This document shows, piece by piece, positions 9,935 to 19,516 of a stretch of DNA of 64,000 nt. This DNA is from Aphanocapsa lilacina HA4352-LM1. Lineage in GTDB: Bacteria; Cyanobacteriota; Cyanobacteriia; Gloeobacterales; Gloeobacteraceae. The translations under genes were made by a program, and so were the position numbers. Within the stretch, counting starts at the first letter, position 1; every line of letters starts with the position of its first letter. Where the stretch lies: the NCBI GenBank assembly GCA_019359725.1, contig JAHHGR010000001.1, positions 148,397 to 212,396 of the forward strand, in the 5' to 3' direction. The notes beneath the pieces were generated by a model. The model was given only the letters and a program-made list of their open reading frames with translations, was not told where the DNA came from and made no database searches.

Positions 9935-11044
9935 ATGACCACGTTCGAAAAAGCGCGCCTCCAGTCCAGCGAACGCACCCTGCCGGGCCGTTATTACACC
10001 GACCCTGCGATCTTTGATCGAGAGCAACGCGAAATCTTTGCGCGTCGATGGGTCTGTGTCGGGCGCGCCGAGCAGGCGCACAGTCCCGGAGAATACTTCC
10101 TGGCACAGGTGGCGGGCGAGAGTCTGATCGTCATCCGCGACCACCAGGGCACACTGCAAGCGTTTTATAACCTCTGCCGCCACCGGGGAACCCGGCTGTG
10201 CAGCGAAACAGCGGGCCGCTTCACCGCTCTGGTGCGCTGCCCCTACCACGCCTGGAGCTATCGCCTGGACGGCAGCCTGGCTGCCGCCCCCAACATGGAG
10301 CAATCCCCGGACTTCGACCCGGCGGACTACCCACTCCACCGCTGCCACCTTGCCGAGTGGGAGGGCTTCGTCTGGCTCAACCTGGATCCCCGACCGACAC
10401 CGTTCGAGTCGGTCTTCGCCCCGCTGATCGGCCGCTTCACCGACTGGCGACTTCCGGCCCTCAGGCTCGGGGCGCGCGTCACCTACGACCTGCGCGCCAA
10501 CTGGAAGCTGATTTTCGAGAACTACAACGAGTGTTATCACTGCCCACCCATCCACCCGCGCCTGGCGCAGCTTTCCCCCTCCGACAGCGGCCGAAACGAC
10601 CTGATGGAAGGGCCATTTCTGGGGGGCTACATGGGCATCCATCCGGGCATGGCTCTGACTGTCAGCGGCAGCCGTTCGCGCCCGCCCCTGGGCAGCGTCG
10701 CAGGCGAGGACCTGCAGCGCGCCTACTACTACACACTATTTCCCAACCTGCTATTCAGCCTCCACCCCGACTACGCGATGGTGCATTATCTGCTGCCCCA
10801 GGCACCGGATGCCACTCAGATTGTCTGCGAGTGGTACTTCGACCCGACCCAAATTGCCCAGCCCGGCTTCGATCCTACCGACGCAGTGACCCTGTGGGAC
10901 GAAATCAACCGTCAGGACTGGCAGGTGTGCGAGTGGACCCAGCAGGGCACAGCTTCCCGAGCCTACACCCCCGGCCCCTACGCCCACTCCGAGGGCCTGT
11001 GCGCCGCCTTTGACCGGGAATATTTGAAAGCATTGGGTTGTTGA
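9935..11044 (+). CDS. Rieske-type aromatic-ring/amine hydroxylating oxygenase, alpha subunit
   Basis: The 369-aa protein has an N-terminal Rieske [2Fe-2S] domain with ligands C81, H83, C102 and H105 (CRHRG...CPYHAWSY). It is followed by a catalytic SRPBCC domain with the non-haem iron motif ENYNECYHCPPIHPRL, where H202 and H207 are the likely ligands. The family hydroxylates aromatic rings or removes N-methyl groups (choline, carnitine and stachydrine monooxygenases are close in style) and needs a separate reductase, which is not adjacent. A CGGAG box precedes ATG 9935. The gene is divergent from the FAD/Fe-S oxidoreductase, with a 113-bp spacer. The stop codon runs straight into the short repeat at 11045. 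Confidence 0.88.
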   Translation: MTTFEKARLQSSERTLPGRYYTDPAIFDREQREIFARRWVCVGRAEQAHSPGEYFLAQVAGESLIVIRDHQGTLQAFYNLCRHRGTRLCSETAGRFTALVRCPYHAWSYRLDGSLAAAPNMEQSPDFDPADYPLHRCHLAEWEGFVWLNLDPRPTPFESVFAPLIGRFTDWRLPALRLGARVTYDLRANWKLIFENYNECYHCPPIHPRLAQLSPSDSGRNDLMEGPFLGGYMGIHPGMALTVSGSRSRPPLGSVAGEDLQRAYYYTLFPNLLFSLHPDYAMVHYLLPQAPDATQIVCEWYFDPTQIAQPGFDPTDAVTLWDEINRQDWQVCEWTQQGTASRAYTPGPYAHSEGLCAAFDREYLKALGC

Positions 11045-11062
11045 CAGGTGCCAGGTGTCAAA
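11045..11062. repeat. CAGGTGCCAGGTGTCAA repeat, left copy
   Basis: CAGGTGCCAGGTGTCAAAG lies directly after the oxygenase stop. A similar tract, CAGGTGCCAGGTTTCAGG followed by TGTCAAGG, is found at 11790-11814. Repeats built from CAGGTG(C/T)CAGGT units look like dispersed intergenic repeats. The two copies flank the broken Uma2 gene. Confidence 0.6.
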
Positions 11063-11397
11063 GAAGACTGCTGCCTATCAGAATTATGTACAGCGTTTGA
11101 ACTGCTTCACTTTCAAAGACATCTGCAACCCAACGAAAAGCCATCCCCTTCGTCGCAGTCGACACGCGTCGTGCAGGCCCTGGAAGAATAAACCGATCCC
11201 ACCCACACAGCCTCGTTCCCCGTAGTGCCGTGAAGTCCGGGGGGTGTCGGGGGGGTGGCACCCCCGCGACGCGGGGAGGAGGAGAGCGCGAGAGGGGAAG
11301 CGCGAAGGGGGTTCCACCTCTCGCTCCACAGATTCTCGTGCAAAACCAACCACCAAACGCCAAAATTCTAGGCAGTCTGCCCGAATCCAGGCAACCG
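11063..11397. other. intergenic stretch, no gene seen
   Basis: No convincing gene on either strand. The middle holds a GC-only palindrome, GGGGGTGGCACCCCC at about 11251-11265, followed by a purine-rich tract (GCGGGGAGGAGGAGAGCGCG and on). The minus-strand frame that runs through it is the out-of-frame tail of the Uma2 remnant. Confidence 0.5.
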
Positions 11398-11738
11398 TCA
11401 TAACTCGTCGGGATCGAGCCCCTGCTGGCGGAGATAATCGATGAGCCGATTAAAGCGTTGTTCACCTGCGGCGGCAGATTGTTCTCCCGCCACTGCAAAT
11501 AGCTGCCCCGATCCCCCTTCGGGCGGCCGAAGACAACCATCACATCCGGAGCCTGACAGATTTTGTTGTTGCCCTCCACGGGATACCACAGCAAATCGCC
11601 TGCCACAAAAACCTGCGGCTGCGCACGGAAAAGCCAATCCAGGCTCACTTTGATATAGACAATCCACCAAAACTGGCGGGTATTGTCAGCCATGGGCAGG
11701 CCGTCCGATTCCGGATAAACGACAGAGGTGGTGACCAT
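11398..11738 (-). pseudogene. Uma2-family (DUF820) endonuclease-like gene, internally deleted
   Basis: The frame from ATG 11738 encodes the N-terminal half of a Uma2/DUF820 protein (PD-(D/E)XK-like fold): LPMADNTRQFWWIVYIKVSL, VFVAGDLLWYPVEGN, and the typical QAPDVMVVFGRPKGDR strand. It continues to NNLPPQV, where family members go on into the catalytic core. Instead, the next codons leave the family. In another frame the family's C-terminal helix appears at once, RFNRLIDYLRQQGLDPDEL and a stop at 11398. The central part, about 80-90 residues, is missing and the two ends are out of frame. The gene is therefore an internal-deletion remnant. Such genes occur in large paralogous sets in cyanobacteria. 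Confidence 0.75.
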
Positions 11739-11789
11739 CGATGTGTGCTCCGGTCCATTGTTTTATAAGTAGCGCACTTGGGAAGGTAT

Positions 11790-11814
11790 CAGGTGCCAGG
11801 TTTCAGGTGTCAAG
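11790..11814. repeat. CAGGTGCCAGGT repeat, right copy
   Basis: Second copy of the short repeat described at 11045-11062, here with one extra internal unit (TTTCAGGTGTCAAGG). Together they bracket the deleted Uma2 gene in direct orientation. Confidence 0.55.
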
Positions 11815-11881
11815 GAAAAAACGTTGCATTGAGCTACCCCACAGCCGACCGCTAGCCGGGCAAACCCGGGTCCAACAGCGC

Positions 11882-13804
11882 TCAGGCAGCCGAACGACCA
11901 TGGATAGCCGTATGGATCGCAAGGAGCAACTCAGGCAGGGTGAACGGTTTGGTCAAAAAAGCTCGCAGGTCGGGGTGATGGGCTCTGGGCCGCTCGGCGT
12001 GAGCAATGCCGCTCATCGCGACCACCGGCAGGTACGGGTCGATGTCCTGCAGAGCAAAAATTGCCGCCGGGCCGTCCATAGCGGGCATCATCATGTCCAT
12101 CAGCACCGCGCGCACCGCTCCGCGGTGTCGGCTGACCGCGACAATCGCCTCCAGACCGTTGCAGGCACCCACCACACGGTAGTTGTGGCTTTCGAGCGCC
12201 GTGCGGATCACCTCCAGAATGGCCGCCTCGTCGTCGACTACCAGTACCAGTTCGCCGCAGCCCTCAGGCAGTTCCGCTTGCGCCTCCGGCTCGACTGCGC
12301 TCTCCGCCGCCGCCGGCAGGTGCACCCGAAATTCGGTGCCCCGGCCCGGTTCGCTGTAGACACCGACAAAACCGCCGTGGTGCTTGACGATGCCCAGCAC
12401 CGTCGAAAGCCCGAGGCCGGTACCCTTGCCCAACTCCTTGGTCGTAAAAAACGGTTCAAAAATCTTCTCGATAATCTCAGGCGTGATGCCTGTGCCCGTG
12501 TCACCGACCGTAACCACCACGTAGGCCCCGGCCACAGCATCCGGGATGAGGCGGGCGTAGTGCTCGTCCACGATCAAGTTGCGGGCGGTGAGGGTGAGTA
12601 GGCCGCCGCCGGGCATCGCATCGCGGGCATTGACGCACAGATTCATCAACACCTGGTGCATCTGGGTGGCATCCGCCTGGATAGTCCAGAGATCTTGCGC
12701 CGACGCATCGATACGAATCTCGATCGACTTGGGGAACGTCTGCCGGACAATCTGCCCCACCTCCCCGAGCAGGTGACGAATCTGTAAAATCGTGCGCCGA
12801 CCTTCCATACCCCGGGCAAACGAGAGAATCTGGGTGACCAGATGGCTGCCGCGGCGCGAATTTTCTTCGAGCATTCTAAGCAGGCGCAAATCCTGCTGGT
12901 CGAGATCCGTCAGCCGCAAAGGCAGCAGTTGGGCCGCTGCCACGATAGGCGTCAGGATGTTGTTGAGATCGTGGGCGATGCCGCCCGCGAGGGTGCCCAG
13001 GCTCTCCAGGCGCTGGGCGCGCAGGAATTTTGCCTCGAGCTGTTTTTTTTCGGTGATGTCGGTATCGACGGTGAGAATCGACTTGGGACGGCCCTGCTCG
13101 TCGCGCACCAGCGTCCAGCGGCTCTGGGCAATCAGTTTTTTGCCCGAGCGGGTGAATTTGGTCAACTCGCCCTGCCATTCACCGCGCACCACGACGGTCG
13201 CGAAGACCTCCTCAGCAACAAGCCGGGCTTCATCGGCTCCGGCCAGCCCGTGCCCGTAAAGAAGATCGGCCGCGGTTTGGCCCAACACCTGAGCCGCACT
13301 CCAGCCGTAGAGCCGCTCGGCCCCTTTGTTCCAGAACACAACCCGGTTATCGAGATCCCTCAGCAATATCGCGTCGGTGGCGACATCGAGTAGGGCCGCC
13401 TGTTCGTGGATCTTTTGCTCGGCGCGCTGTCTTTCGATGGCGTAGCGGATCGAGCGCACCAGGAGCGAACCGGTCACCTGCCCTTTGACCAGATAGTCCT
13501 GGGCACCCAGTTGCATCGCCCCGGTGGCGAGGGTCTCGTCCTCGAAGCCGGTGAGCACGACAATCGGCAAGGCGGCGGCAAAGGGCTTGAGGGCGATAAG
13601 ACTGTCGAGTCCGCGGCTGTCCGGCAGCGAGAGATCGAGCAACACCACGTCGAAGTGCTCGTGGGCCAAGGCGGCGACGGCTTCCTGAAGCCGACCCGCC
13701 TCGTGCCACTCGAAGCGCTCGGCCGGGGCGTCCTTTAAGATTTCGCGCAGCAGCCGCATGTCGCCGGGGTTGTCTTCGACCAACAGAATTTTGATCGCCG
13801 CCAT
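11882..13804 (-). CDS. hybrid signalling protein: receiver-PAS-histidine kinase-receiver
   Basis: Start ATG 13804 ([15 protein letters not shown]) has a GAGGTGAGG box just upstream, and it lies 5 bp after the stop of the preceding response-regulator gene. The 640-aa product has, in order, a receiver domain with phospho-acceptor Asp in [11 protein letters not shown] and Lys in YLVKGQ, and a PAS sensor ([20 protein letters not shown]). Next come a HisKA domain with the phospho-His in [14 protein letters not shown], an HATPase with the glycine boxes GDTGTGI and [11 protein letters not shown], and a C-terminal receiver ([25 protein letters not shown]). It has no membrane span, so it acts in the cytoplasm. 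It should receive phosphate at the N-terminal receiver, possibly from the upstream kinase, and relay it internally. Confidence 0.92.
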   Translation of the reverse strand: MAAIKILLVEDNPGDMRLLREILKDAPAERFEWHEAGRLQEAVAALAHEHFDVVLLDLSLPDSRGLDSLIALKPFAAALPIVVLTGFEDETLATGAMQLGAQDYLVKGQVTGSLLVRSIRYAIERQRAEQKIHEQAALLDVATDAILLRDLDNRVVFWNKGAERLYGWSAAQVLGQTAADLLYGHGLAGADEARLVAEEVFATVVVRGEWQGELTKFTRSGKKLIAQSRWTLVRDEQGRPKSILTVDTDITEKKQLEAKFLRAQRLESLGTLAGGIAHDLNNILTPIVAAAQLLPLRLTDLDQQDLRLLRMLEENSRRGSHLVTQILSFARGMEGRRTILQIRHLLGEVGQIVRQTFPKSIEIRIDASAQDLWTIQADATQMHQVLMNLCVNARDAMPGGGLLTLTARNLIVDEHYARLIPDAVAGAYVVVTVGDTGTGITPEIIEKIFEPFFTTKELGKGTGLGLSTVLGIVKHHGGFVGVYSEPGRGTEFRVHLPAAAESAVEPEAQAELPEGCGELVLVVDDEAAILEVIRTALESHNYRVVGACNGLEAIVAVSRHRGAVRAVLMDMMMPAMDGPAAIFALQDIDPYLPVVAMSGIAHAERPRAHHPDLRAFLTKPFTLPELLLAIHTAIHGRSAA

Positions 13805-13809
13805 CGCCC

Positions 13810-14259
13810 TCACCTCGGGGGAAGTGTGACGACCGTGAACCAAAAATCTTCGATCGACTGCACGATCTTGAGAAACGCACCGAAATCGACGGGCTTAGTA
13901 ATGTAGCAGTTGGCCGCGTCGTTGTAGGCTCTGAGGATATCCTCCTCCGCCTGGGAAGTGGTGAGGATCACCACCGGAATGCGCCTGAGGGAGGTGTTGG
14001 ATTTGATCTGGACGAGCACCTCCCGGCCGTCTTTTTTGGGCAGATTCAAATCGAGCAATACCAGGTCCGGGCGGCGGGCGCGGACGTACTTGCCTTGCTT
14101 CTCGAGGTACGCCAGAGCCTCGGCGCCGTCCTCGACGACCTGCAGACGCACGGGGATCAGACCTTCTGCGAGGGCAATGCGGGTCAAACGCACATCGCCG
14201 GGATTATCCTCGACCAGCAGCACTTCGATGGGACGGTTCGGGGCGGCGGCACTGCTCAT
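13810..14259 (-). CDS. CheY-like single-domain response regulator (Rcp1 type)
   Basis: A 149-aa stand-alone receiver. The acidic pocket is VEDNPGD, the phospho-acceptor Asp is in LVLLDLNLPKKDG, the Thr/Ser switch is in VVILTTSQ and the conserved Lys in YITKPVD. The overall style, with the extended VEDNPGDVRLT start and the C-terminal FLKIVQSIEDFW helix, matches the Rcp1 class that partners phytochrome-like kinases. Its ATG overlaps the stop of the upstream kinase gene (ATGA), so the pair is translationally coupled and this is the likely cognate regulator. It has no output domain. Confidence 0.93.
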   Translation of the reverse strand: MSSAAAPNRPIEVLLVEDNPGDVRLTRIALAEGLIPVRLQVVEDGAEALAYLEKQGKYVRARRPDLVLLDLNLPKKDGREVLVQIKSNTSLRRIPVVILTTSQAEEDILRAYNDAANCYITKPVDFGAFLKIVQSIEDFWFTVVTLPPR

Positions 14260-15893
14260 AGATCACCCGTGGGCTCCGGAACGGTAAAGAAAAACGTCGC
14301 TCCGCGGCCGGGCTGCGACTCGACCCAGATGCGCCCGCCGTGGCGCTCGACAATTTTTTTGCAGATGGCGAGGCCGATGCCGGTGCCGGCGTAATCGCCG
14401 CGGGGGTGCAGCCGCCGAAAGACGGCAAAGATGCGCTCGCGGTAAGGCGCTTCGATGCCGATACCGTTGTCGGCCACCGAGAAGACCCACTCCCCTGCGG
14501 CGCGGCGCACGCCGATATCGACCTGCGGCGGCTCGGGGCCATGGAACTTGAGCGCATTGCCCACCAGATTCTGGAGGACCTGGGCAAGCTGGGTGGCATC
14601 GGCGATCACCTTGGGCAGCGCTGCGCGGCTGATGGTGGCGCCGCTTTTTTCGATGGTTGGTTTTAAGTTGGTCAGGGCGTGGTCGAGGGCGGCATCCGCG
14701 TCGATGCGGCCGAGCCGCTCGGTGCGGGTGCCGACGCGCGAGTAGGCCAGCAGATCGTTGATGAGCGTCTGCATCCAGCGCGCCCCATCGACGGCGTAGG
14801 CGATGAATTCCTGGGCGTCCGGGTCGAGCTTGTCCTGGTAGCGCCGCTCCAACAGTTGCAAGTAGCTGCCGATCATCCGCAGGGGCTCCTGCAGATCGTG
14901 GGAGGCGACGTAGGCGAACTGCTCGAGGTCGGTGTTGGAGCGGGCCAGCTCCCGGCGCTGCTGGGTCTCTTGCTCCAACAGTTGCGCCTGGGCGAGGGCG
15001 ATACCCATCTGGTCGGCCAACTGCAACAGCAACTCCGTCTCAAAAGTGCTCCACTGGCGGGGGGCGCTGCACTGGTGGGCGATGAGCAGACCCCACAGTT
15101 GCTCGCGCTGCAAAATGGGCACCACCAGATTGGCGCGCACCGCGAAGCGCCGCAAAAAATCGGCATAGCAGGGCTGGATGGGCGCCGTCTCGATGTCGGC
15201 GATGGCGCCGATGCGCCCCCGGCGGTACTGCTCCTGGTAGCCGTCTCGAAAGCACGGATCGAGGATGTTCTGGCCAAGTACCGCCGGCCAGCTCTCCAGC
15301 ACCGCCTCCTGCACCACCTGGCCGGTGCCGTCCGCCCACAGCCGGAAGATGAGCACCCGGTCGGCAGCCAGCAGCTTTTGCACCTCGTCGACGGACGTGC
15401 GCAGGATGTCCTCCAGTTGTAAAGACTGGCGAATTTTCAGGGCAATGTCCGAGAAAAGGCGGATGCGACGGTTCTGCCGCTGCAACTCCGCCTCGGTCCG
15501 CCGTCGCTCGGTGATGTCCGCCACGATGCCGAGCACTCGCACCACCGCACCGTCGTCGCCAAAGACCAGCCGGCCCTGGACTGACAGCCAGCGCACCTCA
15601 CCCACCGGGTGGACGACCCGAAATTCGCCGTGCGGCTCCCGCTTTTGGGCCAGAACTTCGGCGATCTCAGCCGCGACAGGAGCGCGATCTTCTGGGTGCA
15701 TGCAGGCAAGCAAGGCTTCGCAGGTACCCGCAAATGTGCCCGCAGCCAGACCCAATAACTGCTCCATGTTATCGGACCAACACACCGTATTTTCCAGGGC
15801 ATTCCAATCCCAAGTACCCAAGTTGGCGGCTTCGAGCGCAAAGTGCAGATGTTTCGCATTCAGGCGCATTTGCTGTTCAGATTGCTGGTTCAT
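14256..15893 (-). CDS. PAS/GAF sensor histidine kinase
   Basis: About 545 aa if started at ATG 15893; that ATG has no well-spaced ribosome site, and the frame is open further to a TTG at 15947, so the exact start is uncertain. A PAS domain lies at about residues 20-145 (LHFALEAANLGTWDWNALEN; WLSVQGRLVF). A GAF domain follows (SLQLEDILRTSVDEVQKLL; CYADFLRRFAVRANLVVPIL; WGLLIAHQCS). The dimerisation/phospho-acceptor helix has VASHDLQEPLRMIGSYLQLL, the type used by bacteriophytochromes, and the HATPase has N, G1 (DNGIGI) and G2 (GTGIGLAICKKI) boxes. The GAF lacks an obvious bilin-binding Cys next to the usual His, so a chromophore is not evident. Soluble; heads the three-gene signalling operon. 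Confidence 0.9.
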   Translation of the reverse strand: MNQQSEQQMRLNAKHLHFALEAANLGTWDWNALENTVCWSDNMEQLLGLAAGTFAGTCEALLACMHPEDRAPVAAEIAEVLAQKREPHGEFRVVHPVGEVRWLSVQGRLVFGDDGAVVRVLGIVADITERRRTEAELQRQNRRIRLFSDIALKIRQSLQLEDILRTSVDEVQKLLAADRVLIFRLWADGTGQVVQEAVLESWPAVLGQNILDPCFRDGYQEQYRRGRIGAIADIETAPIQPCYADFLRRFAVRANLVVPILQREQLWGLLIAHQCSAPRQWSTFETELLLQLADQMGIALAQAQLLEQETQQRRELARSNTDLEQFAYVASHDLQEPLRMIGSYLQLLERRYQDKLDPDAQEFIAYAVDGARWMQTLINDLLAYSRVGTRTERLGRIDADAALDHALTNLKPTIEKSGATISRAALPKVIADATQLAQVLQNLVGNALKFHGPEPPQVDIGVRRAAGEWVFSVADNGIGIEAPYRERIFAVFRRLHPRGDYAGTGIGLAICKKIVERHGGRIWVESQPGRGATFFFTVPEPTGDL

Positions 15894-16056
15894 CCTCGAG
15901 TCTGGTACTTGTGCGCAATGGATCTCCAAAGGCAGCCCCACGTGCAAAACACGCCCCGATATCGATAAGACAAATACGATTCCGTTGGGAACCTTAAGCT
16001 TACCGTAACTTTTTGCTGTCAGCCACGCCGATAGCCTGGCTCAAGAGTCACAAAAA

Positions 16057-16075
16057 CGATTATCATTATCAATTA
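16057..16075. promoter_or_regulatory. Zur/Fur-like operator
   Basis: CGATTATCATTATCAATTA contains GATTATCATTATC; read on the other strand it gives TTGATAATGATAATCG. This is close to the cyanobacterial Zur palindrome TGATAATnATTATCA and to one half of the classical Fur box. It ends two bases before the permease ATG, so a bound repressor would block transcription of the permease-cobW operon. Which metalloregulator binds is inferred from the zinc-type genes downstream. Confidence 0.6.
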
Positions 16076-16077
16076 GT

Positions 16078-16743
16078 ATGGAATCATCCTTCTTGATCCT
16101 GGTTCTGGCCCTGGGGATGCGCCATGGCGTGGACGCCGATCACCTGGCAGCCATCGACGGCCTGGCGCGCGTCCATCCCAGTCCCTGGAACGGTGCGCTG
16201 TTCGCCATCGGTCACGGCCTGGTGGTGACACTGCTGGCGGTAGGGGTAGGCGGCATTGTCGTGGGCCCTCTCGAAGCTTGGTCACCGTGGCTCTTGATTG
16301 CCCTGGGAGCGGTCAACCTCTGGCGGCTGGCCCATCCCGCCCCACTGCACTTACCGCGTCTGGTCGCCAGCAGCCCGCTGATGCTGGGGGTACTCTTTGC
16401 CGCAGGCTTCGAGACGGCAAGCCAGCTGTCGGCTTTAGCCCTGAGCAACCAGGCCAATCCCTGGCTGTTGGGGGGGACGTTTTGTCTGGGGATGCTGCTG
16501 GTCGACGGCACCGACGGCTACCTGGCAGCGCGCACGCAGCGCGCTTCGGCGGCGGGCGGCAGCCGCTCGCTGGCGGCGGCCCGTATTTTGGGGGTGACGG
16601 TGGTAATTTTTTCGTTTGGCCTGGGCGGTGCGGAGCTTTTAGGGGTGGACTTTGAGCCGTTTGTCCTGCCTTTGGGGGCAGGACTTTTTACCTTGTTGGT
16701 GGCCCTTAGGTTCTGGAGTTTTCGCGAGACACAGCAACACTGA
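16078..16743 (+). CDS. NiCoT-like metal permease
   Basis: A 221-aa membrane protein with about six hydrophobic segments. The first one carries RHGVDADHLAAID, which contains the HX4DH signature (H16, D21, H22) of nickel/cobalt permeases of the NiCoT/UreH type. It is shorter than the eight-span NiCoT proteins (about 330 aa), closer to the compact UreH/HupE-like relatives. There is no ribosome-binding site before ATG 16078, and the Zur/Fur-like box sits directly in front, so the message may be leaderless. The stop lies 18 bp before cobW, so the two are one operon. Given the zinc-type neighbours, zinc or cobalt/nickel import is likely; the metal cannot be decided from sequence. Confidence 0.75.
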   Translation: MESSFLILVLALGMRHGVDADHLAAIDGLARVHPSPWNGALFAIGHGLVVTLLAVGVGGIVVGPLEAWSPWLLIALGAVNLWRLAHPAPLHLPRLVASSPLMLGVLFAAGFETASQLSALALSNQANPWLLGGTFCLGMLLVDGTDGYLAARTQRASAAGGSRSLAAARILGVTVVIFSFGLGGAELLGVDFEPFVLPLGAGLFTLLVALRFWSFRETQQH

Positions 16744-16761
16744 CAACAGGAGAGACCAACC

Positions 16762-18108
16762 ATGGAGAACCAGCGCGTTCCAGTAACGGTACTGACCGGG
16801 TTTCTCGGTTCGGGCAAGACCACCTTGCTCAACCGTATCCTCACCGAGGAACACGGCAAGCGCATCGCCGTCATCGAAAACGAATTCGGTGAAATCGGCA
16901 TCGACCAGGCCCTGGTGGTCAACGCCGAAGAAGAAATCTTCGAGATGAACAACGGCTGCATCTGCTGCACCGTGCGCGGTGATCTCATCCGGATCATCGG
17001 CAATCTGATGCGGCGCAAGGACAAGTTCGACCACATCCTGGTGGAGACGACGGGCCTTGCCGACCCGTCGCCGGTGGCCCAGACGTTCTTTGTCGATGAG
17101 GAGATGCGCGAACAGCTCAAGCTCGACGGCATCGTCACCCTCGTCGACGCGCTGCACGTCTGGCAACACCTGGAGGAGAGCAAAGAATGCCAGGAGCAGA
17201 TTGCCTTTGCCGACATCGTGCTGCTCAACAAAACGGATCTGGTTACCCCCGAACAGCTCGCCGAACTGGAGCGGCGGGTGCGCGCCATAAACGCGATGGC
17301 CCGCATCTACCGTACCCAGAATGCGGCCGTCGAGATAGACCGAGTGCTCGATATCGGCGGATTCGACCTGGAGCGCGCCCTCAGTGTCAAGCCGACCTTT
17401 CTGGAGCCGGAATATCCCTTCGAGTGGGCCGGGATCTATCATCTGGAACCGGACCGCTATATCCTGACGCTGCAGGACGGCCCCGACCCGGCGATGGCTC
17501 TGGTGTGTCTTCCCGTCCCCGACCCAGGCGAAGCTAGCCTGGAAGCGTCCCAGAAGCAGGCGGTGCGCCTATTTTCCGGCCGGGCGAAGCTGCGCGAGCC
17601 GGGGCAGGGGTTGACTCCGCAGGCGGCGCTTGTGGAGTTGCAACTGGGGGAGGCGGGGGTGAAGCGTTTCGCGCTGGAAGTGACCGAGGCGGGCGACTAC
17701 GCGCTTTTTACCCAACACCGCCCCGAAGAATTTGCCCTGGTGCTGGCGGCCGAGGGGGGCCAAGCGCTGCAGCCGCTGGTAGAGCGCATTTACGAGGCGG
17801 GGCACACCCACGACGAGGAGGTGACTTCGGTGGGTATCGAAATGCCGGGCGCTGTGCACCCCAAAAAGCTCAGCGAGTGGCTGAGCCGCCTGCTGCGCGA
17901 GCAGGGCACAGACATCTTCCGCATGAAAGGCATCCTCCACCTGCAGGGCGAGGAGCGCCGCTACGTCTTTCAGGGGGTGCACATGCTCTTCGACGGCAAC
18001 CCCGACCGGCCCTGGGGCAGTAAGCCGCGCACCAACCAGCTGGTCTTCATCGGCCGCAACCTCGACCGCGAGCAACTGACGCGGGAGTTCGCCGCATGCC
18101 TCGCCTGA
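16762..18108 (+). CDS. COG0523/CobW-family G3E GTPase metallochaperone
   Basis: The 448-aa protein has the Walker A motif [13 protein letters not shown] at residues 13-25, the metal-binding CxCC motif GCICC (C66, C68, C69), and an NKTD guanine-specificity motif. A C-terminal CobW_C domain runs from about residue 310 to the end ([46 protein letters not shown]). AGHTHDEE before it adds metal-binding side chains. The family inserts or delivers metals, and Zur-controlled members serve zinc. It follows the NiCoT-like permease behind a Zur/Fur-like box and is coupled to a WD40 gene by a 13-base overlap. An AGGAG box precedes ATG 16762. The unusually long middle section (about 230-310) is not assigned. 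Confidence 0.9.
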   Translation: MENQRVPVTVLTGFLGSGKTTLLNRILTEEHGKRIAVIENEFGEIGIDQALVVNAEEEIFEMNNGCICCTVRGDLIRIIGNLMRRKDKFDHILVETTGLADPSPVAQTFFVDEEMREQLKLDGIVTLVDALHVWQHLEESKECQEQIAFADIVLLNKTDLVTPEQLAELERRVRAINAMARIYRTQNAAVEIDRVLDIGGFDLERALSVKPTFLEPEYPFEWAGIYHLEPDRYILTLQDGPDPAMALVCLPVPDPGEASLEASQKQAVRLFSGRAKLREPGQGLTPQAALVELQLGEAGVKRFALEVTEAGDYALFTQHRPEEFALVLAAEGGQALQPLVERIYEAGHTHDEEVTSVGIEMPGAVHPKKLSEWLSRLLREQGTDIFRMKGILHLQGEERRYVFQGVHMLFDGNPDRPWGSKPRTNQLVFIGRNLDREQLTREFAACLA

Positions 18109-19148
18109 AAGATCCCCAATCGCTAGGACCACGCTGGCGGGCGGTCCTCGACGATTGCGTCGCGGCTATCGCCTGGTCGGGCGACGGCCGGTTGGTAGCT
18201 GCCGCCTCCGCCGCCGGAGCGGTGGCTATCCTCGACGGCGGGAGCGGCCAGGCATTGTTGAGGCTCGCAGGCCATCCCCAGGGTGCGCTGTGCCTTGCCT
18301 GGGCGCCCCAGGACCGGCTGCTGGCCACCGGGGGTGCCGACGGCACCGCCCGCCTCTGGCATCCGACAAGCGGCCACGAAGTTGCCGCCCTAGAAGGCGG
18401 AGCAGCGTGGGTCGAATACCTCGCCTGGGGCGATGCACCGTATCTACTCGCCACCGCCGCGGGCAAGCACCTCAAGCTCTGGAGCGCCGATGGCCGCTTG
18501 CTGCGCACCGCCGAGCCCCCGCACGCCAGTACTATCTCGGGGCTGGTGTGGCACCCGCAGCGGGGGCGCTTCGCCAGCTGTTGCTACGGCAGCGTCCGGC
18601 TGCACGCGCCCCTCAAGGCCGCCCCGGCCGATGTCTTCGAGTACGCCGGATCGCTGATCGCCCTGGACTGGAGCCCCGACGGCAGGTGGATAGCCTGCGG
18701 CTGCCAGGACGCCACGGTGCACCTGTGGGAGGTGGCCAGCGGCACGGATCTGCAGATGAGCGGCTACGCCGGCAAAGTGCGCGCCCTCGCCTGGGATCCG
18801 ACCGGACGATATTTAGCCACCGGCGGCGGCGCGGATGTGACGGTTTGGGATTTTTCCGGCAAAGGTCCGGCCGGCAGCAAGCCGCGTATCCTCTCCGCCC
18901 ACCTCAAACCAGTCTCCCACATGGCCTACCAGCCCCAAGGCGGCCTGCTCGCCATGGGCGGCCCGGATGGGATTGTGAGCCTCTGGAATCCCCTCAAACC
19001 CGCCCGGCCCATGGGCCTCGCCCGCCCGGACACCCAGGTGAGCGCCCTGTCCTGGCGACCGGACGGCCAGCACTTCGTCAGTGGACACACCAACGGGGAC
19101 GTCGTCGCCTGGAGTGTGCCCAGCGAAGGACGCGGCTTTGGGCTCTAG
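18096..19148 (+). CDS. WD40 beta-propeller protein linked to cobW
   Basis: 350 aa made almost entirely of WD40 repeats, for example [57 protein letters not shown] and [19 protein letters not shown] count about seven, enough for a single propeller. No signal peptide or membrane span is seen, so it is cytoplasmic. The start ATG 18096 overlaps the cobW stop by 13 bases, which indicates coupled translation and a shared task with the GTPase. I know of similar WD40 genes beside cobW in other cyanobacteria, but no established function. A scaffold or metal-delivery platform is a guess. Confidence 0.85.
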   Translation: MPRLKDPQSLGPRWRAVLDDCVAAIAWSGDGRLVAAASAAGAVAILDGGSGQALLRLAGHPQGALCLAWAPQDRLLATGGADGTARLWHPTSGHEVAALEGGAAWVEYLAWGDAPYLLATAAGKHLKLWSADGRLLRTAEPPHASTISGLVWHPQRGRFASCCYGSVRLHAPLKAAPADVFEYAGSLIALDWSPDGRWIACGCQDATVHLWEVASGTDLQMSGYAGKVRALAWDPTGRYLATGGGADVTVWDFSGKGPAGSKPRILSAHLKPVSHMAYQPQGGLLAMGGPDGIVSLWNPLKPARPMGLARPDTQVSALSWRPDGQHFVSGHTNGDVVAWSVPSEGRGFGL

Positions 19149-19153
19149 CATTT

Positions 19154-19181
19154 AAACAAATACTTGAGCAATAGTTTGTTT
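19154..19181. promoter_or_regulatory. smtA: candidate SmtB operator upstream of smtA
   Basis: AAACAAA (19154-19160) and TTTGTTT (19175-19181) form an imperfect inverted repeat around TTGAGCAA. ArsR/SmtB regulators bind imperfect 12-2-12 palindromes containing TGA(A/G)CA; the TGAGCA here fits. It lies 37 bases before the smtA start, suitable for zinc-relieved repression by the SmtB encoded downstream. Confidence 0.55.
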
Positions 19182-19217
19182 TTGGTTACGATGGTGTCGT
19201 TGCCATCGAGAGTAGCC

Positions 19218-19382
19218 ATGACCACCGTGACCCAGATGAAATGTGCTTGTGACGCTTGCCTATGCATCGTCAACCTGAGTGAATCGATCCAGAAGGACGG
19301 CAAGTATTTTTGCAGCGACCCGTGCGCCAACGGCCACCCGGACGGTTCCGGCTGCGGGCACACGGGCTGCGAATGCCAGTGA
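19218..19382 (+). CDS. smtA: cyanobacterial metallothionein
   Basis: A 54-aa zinc-binding protein. Starting at ATG 19218 (MTTVTQMKCACDACLC), it carries the SmtA pattern: CACDACLC, YFCSDPCANGH and GCGHTGCECQ. These provide nine Cys and two His for a Zn4 cluster like that of Synechococcus SmtA. The frame is open upstream to 19164, but that part has no family similarity. SmtA sequesters excess zinc or cadmium in the cytoplasm. It lies between the cobW/WD40 operon and smtB, with a putative SmtB operator in front. Confidence 0.95.
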   Translation: MTTVTQMKCACDACLCIVNLSESIQKDGKYFCSDPCANGHPDGSGCGHTGCECQ

Positions 19383-19516
19383 TGCAGTTGCAGTAGATCG
19401 TCTTATCAAGAATTCCCCGGTTCCAACTTTGCGAGCCGGGGTTTGTCGGCAGCAGCGCTTTAGAATATCCGCGCGGTCGCCGCGCTGAGCAAGGGCGTCC
19501 TCAGGGAGGCAGCACC

